64,000 nucleotides of DNA from Eutreptiella sp. 'Long Island Sound 2002' (taxonomy: Eukaryota > Euglenozoa > Euglenophyceae > Eutreptiales > Eutreptiaceae). The position numbers were made by a program, and so were the translations under genes. The stretch lies in contig OZ038379.1 in assembly GCA_964036045.1 (NCBI GenBank), positions 19,563,017-19,627,016 of the forward strand, given 5' to 3'. This document shows, in pieces, positions 55,700-64,000 of the stretch (positions are counted from its first letter, which is position 1; each line of letters begins with the position of its first letter). A model generated the notes under the pieces. The model was not told where the DNA came from. It made no database searches and saw only the letters and a program-made list of their open reading frames with translations.

Positions 55700-58610
55700 A
55701 AAAGACGACGGACGGCGATGCAAGAAAGGGGTACGATGACTGATGACTGCCTGTAGAGTGCACTTGCACGGCAGTTTGACGACCATGGGCTCCTTGGAGA
55801 GGCACTTGCACCGCACACCACACATGAAACTTTAGACTATTTCACCGCGAAACAGCCCCGTTCCCCCAATGTATGAGAAGAACCCCGCACGCAGGCAAAC
55901 AGCAAAACACAAAGACAGAGTGCCCAGCATTGACGGTCAGCGCTTCGTAATGTGTTCATGCAACTACTCCCGAGTTGTACACACCCAAAAGGGGCTCCCA
56001 CTCCCACAGGGCCCGCTGGTGACCCAAGTAACAGATACATGCAAATCTGTGGCCAAAACCCCTGGAAACCAGTGGCTGTCTGGGATGCACCGTGCTTTCA
56101 TCTCCCCGCCGCACGCGCCTAGTGCTCCCCTTATGGCTCGAGTTTGACCATCATTACAAACCGGAGGGTATGCAGTTGCAATGCTATGCTCGACCACAGC
56201 GGGCTTGAAGGGGGTTGCAGACAAGCCGACAGGGGTTGAAAGGTAGGTTGTTTTGCTGGAGCCTTCCACCCGCCCACCAGTGTGTGGGTTATCCCAAATC
56301 AAAGTCCTGACATGTGAGGGTATCTTCACGTCTGGCTGTTCGCCATGAACAATGCTGAGGCTGTGAACAAAAAAACACTTTTTGTTGGCTGCGAGCTGTG
56401 GACAGAGATGAGTATGTGCTTTTGGCTTGTATTTGTGTTTCTGGTGGACAGAAGTGGTTGGGAACTGATCAACATTTGGCAGAGGGCGACGCACTGTGCA
56501 AAGGGCAGGAAAACAAAAAGTCTGACACGCATTCAGGCAAGCACATGGTGTCCCGGGCAGGCATGGGGTCCGGCTAGGCTAGTGTCCCAAGGAACCGCGA
56601 CGGAACTTTCTTTCAGCCATTGGCACCAGAAGGTGGTCGCTGGAGGGGACCAACTGACAAACAGCTGTCACGGTTGAAACGCGACACCGATGCCAACTTT
56701 TTTGTTTTTAGGTCAAGGGTGTGGGTTAAATGGCAGAATATTCCGCAGCAAACTTTTGCAGTCAATGCTGGTTTGCGTTACATTGACAGACGCAGAGCAA
56801 TGCAGCGGCAAGGCACACAAAGAAGATGGCAAAATACGGAGGTTCAACCACAATTGGCCACAGGAATGTGCCATTCGACTCGCATGTGCCACTCCTGCAC
56901 CGCTGTGTACAACAGTGTGAAGTGTTTGGAGCGTGATATATAGGACTGGAGACTAGGCTCCCAAATGCTGTGGAGTGTTGTGCCCCATCATGTCGGACAT
57001 CCAGACGGGTTAAGAGGGGGGCATTCATGAACGCAGGCGGTCCTTGAAGCAGATCAGGCACAGTTTAGATGTCCAACTCACAAAGTTTGGAGGTACAAAG
57101 AACAGTGCTGGGACCACTGGCAAGCATGGCCACAGGTGTTTAACACCGGGGCTGACCCGCCACCACGATGTGGTGACACGAGAAGATGCAAGAGCCATGA
57201 CCCTTGAGGCTGTGGAAGACCCTGCAGAGCGCCTGCAGAGCCCCAGTGGAACGCCTACATCAGCAAACTCTTAACCATTCGATAACCCAACGACCGTTGC
57301 GGGGACACATTGTGTACACAGTAACAAGCACAGCAAACCAAACGGCTCGCCGCACCGAATATTGGGGGCTGTCTCAGACGACGCCATGTTGAGACGGGGA
57401 GACTTCGGATCGGGTGCCCTGCATTTCCAGGCATCTGACCCTCGGTGTTAGCTGCGATGGACGAAGGCCACTTGCAAGCCTGCCACTGCAGCCATGCAAG
57501 AGGGCCGGTTCCTGCGGTGTGCGTGGTCATCCCCCCCCCCACTGCACGGGGCATTCTGCATAAGCACAGGGAATGCAGGACACAAAGGGGCATGATAATG
57601 TGCGCACAGCCAAACGCAACTCAACCGATCTCACTGGCGAAGTGGTTGAAGATTGGGGTGCAGCACCGGGGCCTACCAATCACCGTCGGTTGGCCATCGA
57701 TGGCCATCACACAACCGCCTCCCCCTCACACCCTCTGGCAAAAGGGGAAAATGTCAAAGAAAACCAGCCCCTGAAGGACCGTGCTGACCGGAAAGGGAAA
57801 CAGGCGGCCGTCGGACGGCCCGACCCTCGTGACCACTGTCTAGCCCGCAGCACAAACCTGACAGGAAATCCAGGGAATTAGGCCGGCGATGCAGTGGAGG
57901 GTCACTGCCATGCCAGGCACTGCAGCACCGGGGGCACAGACCGCAGACGCGCAGCACGTACCCCTCTCCCGACCGACCTCTGCCCCTACCCGCCCATGTC
58001 ATGCAGATCCAAAACAGAGGTCCATAATACACAACGCCACTGCGTGACATGTTGTCCTGTCGGTGCACCGCGGGGGCCCTTGTCGCTGTCTTCGTCTTTC
58101 CGGACGCCATCAGGTCCACTTCGCCCTTGTCTGCGTGTTCTCCCTCTCACCGGGCCGCCTTCTCGGGCCAGACCAGCCCCCGTCACCCTCCGTCCATCCG
58201 AGTGTAGCCCCGGCTCCGGTCTCCGCGTTGGTGGGACCAGGTGTGGTGTCCCGGAGTTTCCGCGCAGCGCCCATTATTGGGGTAACTTCACGGGACCCAA
58301 CCTCACAAGCGCCACACACCCCAAAGCTGCTCATAAACGTCACGAAGTAGCACACCATCGCTGTGCACACTGTCTTTGAGCATAGCCCTTGGGAGCACAG
58401 CCCTTGGGCTGACGACGTTTCAAACCCAAGGACCCCCGGCGGTCCGTACCCCTGTGCGGCCCCATTTGCCACCCCCCCCCCCCCTGACTCGATTGGAGGT
58501 GTTCCCTCAGACCTCGGCCACCTACAACCCTCAGACCGCCCGTTGTGAGAAGAACAAAAGAGACAGGCCAGACACAAACATGGGCACGGCCCAAGGGGAC
58601 GCACGGCCCA
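55700..58610. other. Gene-free stretch
   Basis: Between the FNR stop and the membrane-protein start I see no supportable gene. There are short poly-C tracts (57533, 58479) and mixed-composition frames without domain evidence. Confidence 0.5.
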
Positions 58611-58892
58611 TCAATAGACTTGCTCGTGCCACTTGCCGCTGCCCTTCAGGCCCTTCTGCACCTCCTCCCACTGCAGGCCCTGCTTGGCCGCCGCCTCCTG
58701 CAGCATCTCCGTGATGCCGGGCATCATGAACTTGGACCCGGAGCAGTACATGTGCGCGCCGTCCTGCAGGAGGGCAAAGATCTCATCCGCGTCCTGCCGC
58801 ATCTTGTCCTGCACGAACATCTTCTCCCCCGCCGGCGTCTGCTCCTCCTCGGAATACGCGGTGACCACCCGGAACTGGTCGGGGTACGTGGC
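58611..58892 (-). CDS. petH: FNR last exon
   Basis: 93 codons plus TGA (58613-58611), from ATYPDQFRVVTAY to GKWHEQVY. It holds the C-terminal NADP-binding part. An upstream AG at about 58932 is also acceptor-like, but would add residues absent from the family, so I place the acceptor at 58894-58893. Confidence 0.92.
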   Translation of the reverse strand, partial: ATYPDQFRVVTAYSEEEQTPAGEKMFVQDKMRQDADEIFALLQDGAHMYCSGSKFMMPGITEMLQEAAAKQGLQWEEVQKGLKGSGKWHEQVY

Positions 58893-61587
58893 CTGCGCAA
58901 TGAAATCCCGAATGAGAAGGACCCCCTCCCCCTGTGCGCAAGCACGGCGGGACACGGGGTGAATGCCGCCACGGACCCACAGCAGCCACATCGAAGTACC
59001 GTCGACATACCACAGGTACTGAGAGGGCAGATGCTTTGGTGGAGGAAGGATGGATAAGTTCGAGCATTGGACATGTGTTGCCTTCCACTCCCACCCCCTC
59101 AACGAGCTCCAGCTCTGGTGATACCCCGCCCAGATAACCTCCCGCTATCGCCGCCTGCGGCCTCCGCCATTCCGGTCAGAAGACTTTTGAGCCCCGGCCA
59201 AGCACAGGGAGACCTTCCTGGGCCCGCCTGTACACCCGCACAAGTCAATTCTGTTGAGTCACTTGCGGACATCGATCAGTCATCTAATTCACCTCCATCT
59301 CCCAGTGAGTATGAGCCAGGGCACAAAGTGGCGATATCTGCCCAGGACGCCTGGGTTTGTTTGTTGTTACGCCCACCCCACCACGTGTGCGCAGACGTAT
59401 CGACACGGCGAGTGCCGAAGTCAGTTCGCCAATGGGTTTTTCTGGGGGGGAGGGGGGGTGAAGGTCAATTCCATTTCAATCCCGCCCGCCCCCGATTCCC
59501 CTCTAACCGTTGTTGCATCCGCCAGAACTTGCCATGCAATCGCTTTTGCAGCGGCTGGTGTCCACTTTCAACGGCACTTTCATCTGTTGAGGACCCCCTT
59601 CAGCGGCTCTTCCCCTCAGGCGCACCCCTGCACCAGAGATCAAGAGGAACGCGCCAAAATGGTCATGAAGGGTATTCGATCCACAGCACACTTCTGCCCC
59701 GCAGGGCGGCCAGCCTCAGACATGGCCACCGCCTCTTGCCTTAAGACAGCCCAAGGCATGGCGGTCTGACGGGGATCCCACGGTTGGAGAAGGCTACGCG
59801 GCCATAAAGCAATGCAGTCACAGCACAAACAGCGGAATTTAGGGCGGAAGAGTCGGCGCCTGTTGTTTCAAAGCGGCATTCCTCGGCCGCAGAGCAAGAC
59901 AGTTCACTTGGCTTGCGCTGCAGTTCAGTTGAATTCCACAGACCGAGGAAGGCGAAGGGGGAGGGGAGAGGGGGGGTACTTTGTGAGGGGAGTGGGGGAA
60001 AGAAACATCACTTCTTGACTTTGACGGACGGCACTTTAGTGAAACGAACCACCGTAGAAAGGCATTGGGTGCCTCCAGTCGTGCTTCCTGAAAGACGCAG
60101 CATCTCCGGTGGTTCAACGCCCTTGGGCTTGGGGGTTGAACTTGATGGTGGATGTGTCTGATATGACCCGGCCCCCGGGTTTCACCGCGGGGTCAACTTC
60201 CCAGAGGTCACTGCATTGTCCTCCCCTGAACACGGGGCGCCGCACAGGGCACTGCGCACAGGCCTCGGGCACTGCTGTCGGGTTGTGGTGCTGTGGTGCT
60301 TGGGGCCAGGCGTGCTTTGGGAGGGTTGGGGGGCTGTTGAGCTGCGGTGCCGTGGTTCTGTGAGGCTGCGTGCCCGGGCTTTCAAGCCGTGGGGCTCTGG
60401 GACTCCGATTCGCTGATGCACAGATGACCCAAGTCCCCCTGTTGGTGCGGGGCTTGTGGCCTACGCACCTGCAAATCCGCCAGCTCTTGCGCGTAGAGCA
60501 ATCCGTCGGCGTTGCCGTCCCCGAAATACAGCAGCACCCGGCCCTTGAACTGGTACCCCGGCACGTTCTCGTAGAACATGCGCCGCCAGAACGCCCGGTA
60601 AGGCGCGATGCCGGTGCCGGTGGCGACGCAGATGTGCACGGCGTCGGGGTCCTCGTCCAGTAGCATCGCCTTGCCAGCGGGCCCGGTCATCGTCAGGGTG
60701 GTGCCGGGCGTGGCCTCGCACAGGAAGTGCGAGCACAGCTCCTTCTTCATGCCCCCGATGGACGGGTCCCACCACGCGATCTTCTTGACGCACAGGCTCG
60801 TGGTCTGCCCGTCGCAGGTGTCCCCGTACCGCGAGGCCGCCACGGTGTACAGCCGGGCGTAGTGCGGCTTCTCGTTGCCGTCCTTGTCGACGTCCACCCC
60901 CGGGGGGATGACCCCGTAGCAGTGGCCCTCGCGGCACTGGACCTGCCCGGCGGTGTCCACGACGATGTGGTAGGTCTCCCCGAGGGCGTCGGGGCCCGTG
61001 ATCTTCTCCACCGACCGCACGACCCCCTCGAAGGGCGTGTCTTTGGTGTAGGCGTTGAGCGGGGCCTCGCCCTCCTCCTGATCCAGGGGCACGTCCTCGC
61101 GCGTGATCTCCGTCCCGGTCACGGCGGCCATGCACAACGCCGATGGCGCCGCCGCGGACGCGCCGGTGGGGGCCCTCGTGGAGGGCTGCAGGTACCGCAG
61201 CCCCATCATCAGTACCCCCATGATCCCAAACATCGCGAGCGTGGGGCGGTAGACAGCGTGCGCCAAGGGGGTCTGGAAGATCCCGTTCCCAACTCTCAGC
61301 CTCGGGGCCTGTGCCGCCCCTGGGCCCTCGGTCCATTGATCGACGTACGCTTCTGTTCGCCTCTGGGCCGTCGCACCCCGCTGCCAGGGAGCGGGAGTGG
61401 CCACCGATGGCTTGGTGACGGTGGTGGCAGAGACGGCTGTGTACAGCGCGCTTGGACTGGCAGAGACCATGGACAACGACAGGATGGCCGCAGCCGTCAG
61501 GCAGGCCGCACCCAGCACGGCCCACGGGCGAGGGTCAGGGCGTGCAGGGGGAGGCTGGGGGGCACCCAAAGTGTTGTACGAGGCCAT
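58611..61587 (-). CDS. petH: Plastid ferredoxin-NADP+ reductase precursor
   Basis: Two exons (61587-60469, 58892-58611), donor TTGCAG|GTGCGT, acceptor ATTGCGCAG|GCC, phase 0; 466 aa. It transfers electrons from reduced ferredoxin to NADP+ in the plastid stroma. Residues 1-155 are a presequence: hydrophobic AVLGAACLTAAAILSLSMVS (23-42), Ser/Thr/Arg-rich stretch, a second hydrophobic TLAMFGIMGVLMMGL (116-130), then another Ala/Ser stretch. Mature enzyme: FAD site RLYTVAAS (245-252) and SLCVKKI (264-270), TGPAGKAMLL (301-310), NADP site ATGTGIAPYR (322-331), FGDGN (355-359), DGAHMYCSGS (417-426), and the terminal Tyr (466) that stacks on the flavin. The family's catalytic Cys lies in a (F/M)CG motif; here the aligned residues are Cys423-Ser424-Gly425, so that position is Ser. 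The exon junction falls where the alignment needs no gap. Confidence 0.95.
60469..61587 (-). CDS. petH: FNR first exon
   Basis: 373 codons from ATG at 61587 to LADLQ. It covers the presequence, the FAD domain and the first half of the NADP domain. GC-rich at third positions. The intron that follows (60468-58893, 1576 bp) contains no gene I can support. Confidence 0.93.
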
Positions 61588-61601
61588 GGCTCACGGCAGG
61601 A

Positions 61602-61603
61602 CT
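61602..61603 (-). promoter_or_regulatory. Candidate trans-splice acceptor AG, FNR
   Basis: The AG of GTTGTGTGCTCAG follows a long T/G/C tract (CTCCCTTTTTGTTGTGTG) and leaves a 14-nt leader before the ATG at 61587. No upstream exon is needed. Confidence 0.45.
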
Positions 61604-61776
61604 GAGCACACAACAATGCACACGCATACACACAACAAAAAGGGAGTGTGCGTGTGCATATTTAGGAGCGTAGCCCTTGGCTTGAAGGGCACTTAGTCCC
61701 ACCCCGTCCTTCCCCGAGGGTCGCGCGGCAGGTTGCCTTCGGCGCCGACAGAACAAGAGGCTCCACCGAGGGGGGC

Positions 61777-62296
61777 GGCCTGTTCGAATTCTATACCCCA
61801 ACCGGGTGCGAAAACTTTTGGGGGTCTGGAGGGGGGGAAGGGGAGGGGGGGCGGGGGTAGGTGGGTCGGCCGGTCAGCCGCCATGGTCCCTAGAAGGGGG
61901 GGGGTCAGTGGGTACCCCAACATACATACCTCAAAATGATCCCCATGACACGCTGATCATTTTGAACATACACAAATGGGGTAAAAAAAATTTTCAGAAA
62001 ACATTTGCCCATTAGCTCAGGCTCCCATCAGCCAAGGTCAGACCCGGAGGTCAGGTCAGGGGTAAAAAATTTTCTGTGTTTTTCAAACATTTTTGAATCC
62101 TCCACAAAATTCTGAGTATTTTGAGTATAGACACGTAGGGTGAAAAACAAAAATACCCCCTCAGGAAGGGCAAAAAAAAAAAATTCAGCGCCTTCGGCAC
62201 CAACCCTTTCCCCCAAAATCTCAAATTGGAGAAAGACGGGTTCGAAAATTTTTGGGGGATCTGGAGGGGGGGGGGGGTCAGGAATTCGAACAGGCC
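61777..62296. mobile_element. MITE-like element with 15-bp terminal inverted repeats
   Basis: GGCCTGTTCGAATTC (61777-61791) and its exact reverse complement (62282-62296) bound 520 bp. Inside are the shared hairpin (61929-61966), two AAAACTTTTGGGGG/AAAATTTTTGGGGG words each followed by TCTGGAGGGGGG (61808 and 62248), and poly-A/poly-T patches. The element is AT-richer than its surroundings and noncoding. Target-site duplications are not clear. It lies 190 bp upstream of the FNR start codon. Confidence 0.5.
61929..61966. repeat. Second copy of the 50152-50190 hairpin
   Basis: CCTCAAAATGAT, CCCCATGACACGCTG, ATCATTTTGA; the right arm is cut by two bases relative to the other copy. It lies within the 61777-62296 element. 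Confidence 0.8.
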
Positions 62297-62299
62297 CCT

Positions 62300-63280
62300 T
62301 GGGCTCCACGGCTGACTCGGGTCATGTTTGCTCAGTGGTAGCCTGGCCATGCCCCGTGCGTTCACGTGGCTGCTGCCGGTTGGGTGCACACGCATGCACC
62401 CTCGTGTATGCACAGCTGTGGGGGGCGGGGGTTGAGGGAGACTCTTCATATGGGATCACAGGTCATGCAGTGTCTGGCAGCACAGCCGCCAGAGGGTGCA
62501 GGTCCCTGGATGTGGCCTCCGTCCCTGCATGTCCCTGATGCGCCTCTGCCCCCCCCGATGTGGTCATCCTCCGTTTCCGCCTGAGCAGTTGCTCAGGCCA
62601 TTCCAGGCCCGCCTCTGATGCAGTACACTTCTGTCCACTTCTGAGTGCCTCCTGAGGTCCTGCTGCGGCGAAGGCCCACGTCTGCTGCGCTTGGCTGCCA
62701 GTGTGTGCCGGTGCGTCCTTCGGCTAGCCAGCCGGGGGCGCATCTTGATGTGCATTATGAGGGTCGCTTATGCATGGCCGGTGTGGGCCCTTGAGCAGCA
62801 GTGCCCGACTCCCCACCCCACTGCTGCGCATCATGCTGAAGGGGTGCACAAAGCGCCATGGGCGGGGGGATGCTTGTGGGCTTACAATGGGGCTTGTGTT
62901 TATTCTCTGCCTCCACGTAGTACAAATGGTGTAGCAAAATTTTAGCAGGCATCTATAACCACACCTTATGATTCAACCAACAGCTGCCGACAAGGAAACT
63001 TTTTTGCCCTGCCCATTGGCTCTCGGCCATAAGCCAGGCTACAAGCCTTTGGAAATTACCAAATACAGCTGAAGCCTCCATGCTCCATTGCACCACCATA
63101 ATCTGGACTGCCATCAGGATACAATTGTAGCATTTGTGCTCATATGCTATGAGGAAACGCATCAGGCCAGCCAAGTTTTGTCTACCTCCCTGGCCTGCCG
63201 GTGGGGGGGAATATTCTGTGGCTAGGAAAATCTGAACCTTCAAATTCTGGCGTGAGAAAACCCATGCCATTTGTTAACAA
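62300..63280. other. Gene-free stretch
   Basis: No gene recognised. A TTTGCTCAGTGGTAGCCTGG word near 62328-62347 resembles a tRNA D-arm/box A (a similar word is at 27605), but no box B follows. Confidence 0.45.
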
Positions 63281-63284
63281 TGGG

Positions 63285-63595
63285 AGCGTTTTCGCACAGC
63301 GCGCGCGCAGCGCCAATTATTACGTTGTTTATCCCGGGAGCACCCCTGAAAACCACCCACCTACAGGAGCGTGCATGATCCATTCAAAACAGCATCGGGG
63401 GTGCAGAATTCAGGACCCTGGGACCCGTGGCAAGCATCAGACTAAAACAAAAAATCCCTGGTGTACCAGCAGGGCTGTAGGGTGCAGAATTCAGGACGCT
63501 GGAACCCGCGGCCACCGGTGGTGCAAAACAGCCGACTTTTCGCACAGCGCGGGCACAGTGCGTGCACAGCGCACGGTGCGCCCCCCATGAAAGCG
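63285..63595 (+). repeat. Dispersed repeat family A, full copy
   Basis: Starts CGCACAGCGCGCGCGCAGCG, AATTATTACG, as at 8360, then follows the 33170-33480 copy through GTGCATGATCCATTCAAAAC, GAATTCAGGACCCTGGGACC, the GGTGTACCAGCA word and a CACAGCGCACGGTGCG end. Same orientation as the other copies. Confidence 0.8.
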
Positions 63596-63599
63596 AACA

Positions 63600-64000
63600 A
63601 ATTACACAGCGTTGGCAAAAGCTGCTTATGAGAAACAGTGGACGGTTGCTGTTATGTCCTGGTGGACTCTGGATGGTTGCTGTTATTTCCTTTTGTGCTG
63701 CAGCATGCGCAACAAGAGCAGCATGAGCAGCCTTCAAATTAGTTTGTATAAGGCACAGCTGAAGGAGGACATACGCTCCCAAAAACACAAAACACACTGC
63801 TCATGATGATCAGACGAACAGCAGCCATGTGTGGACAGCACAAGGAGCATGCAGACATCAGTACCCCACCACCCACCCACCCACCCAACGTTGTCCAAAC
63901 AACAGTTCGGGCCCAAAAAGTTGCAGAAACAATGCCTCACGTTGTTCAGACAAGGGGGATTATTTATAAAAGGCAAAGAAGGACATGGTTCCAAAAGTTG
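63600..64000. repeat. GGATGGTTGCTGTTAT words and family D remnant
   Basis: 63640-63690 repeats a TGGTGGACTCTGGATGGTTG motif related to 43868-43975. 63890-64000 is a diverged copy of family D (AAAAAGTTGCAGAAACAATG, GTTCAGACAAGGGGGATTAT). No gene seen. Confidence 0.5.

Noticed and set aside
59067-59744. 225-codon plus frame
   Set aside because: It lies in the FNR intron, antisense, with no domain and mixed composition.
28800-61700. Relic spliced-leader sequence next to the starts
   Set aside because: I looked near each start for the 22-nt leader motif known from dinoflagellates and saw no copy, so trans-splicing rests on acceptor position alone.

Overview
This is eukaryotic nuclear DNA, most plausibly from a dinoflagellate or another alga with a complex (secondary or higher) plastid. 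Five lines of evidence support this. (1) A plastid ferredoxin-NADP+ reductase carries a signal peptide plus a second hydrophobic segment in its presequence. (2) Genes are split by introns of 1.6-3 kb and more. (3) Every acceptor I could place reads AG followed by G (12 of 12). (4) Five of the six supported genes sit on the minus strand with no convincing host gene on the plus strand, and the sixth (LRR) is also minus. (5) Four of the start codons lie 11-21 nt downstream of a pyrimidine tract plus AG, as expected for spliced-leader addition. The species cannot be named from the sequence, and everything here was read by eye without database searches.

Layout, in transcription order (right to left). 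61.6-58.6 kb: two-exon petH (FNR, 466 aa). 55.7-52.1 kb: two-exon gene for a small unknown membrane protein (171 aa). 51.7-48.1 kb: cold-shock-domain protein whose domain is split by an intron; its 5' end is unresolved. 40.5-39.7 kb: intronless-looking acidic protein with a SAP-like C-terminus, preceded by an 85-bp minisatellite. 38.7-36.6 kb: single-exon F-box-like/LRR protein with 22 repeats of 29 residues. 28.8-10.3 kb: an 18.5-kb gene reconstructed from nine phase-compatible exons, encoding acidic coiled coils and a NYN/PIN-like C-terminus.

The remainder is accessory DNA. It includes LINE-type reverse-transcriptase remnants (32.1-36.4 kb, both strands), a decayed Gly-rich coding region (2.3-3.1 kb), several dispersed repeat families, a segmental duplication interrupted by about 630 bp, inverted-repeat/MITE-like elements, tandem arrays (48-bp palindromes, 85-bp, pentanucleotide, CA/TA) and about thirty poly-C/poly-G tracts of 10 or more. 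No rRNA, functional tRNA or CRISPR array was found.

The genes do not form an evident pathway; the shared theme is same-strand arrangement, not function. The most striking point is that the FNR has Ser where the family has its catalytic Cys.
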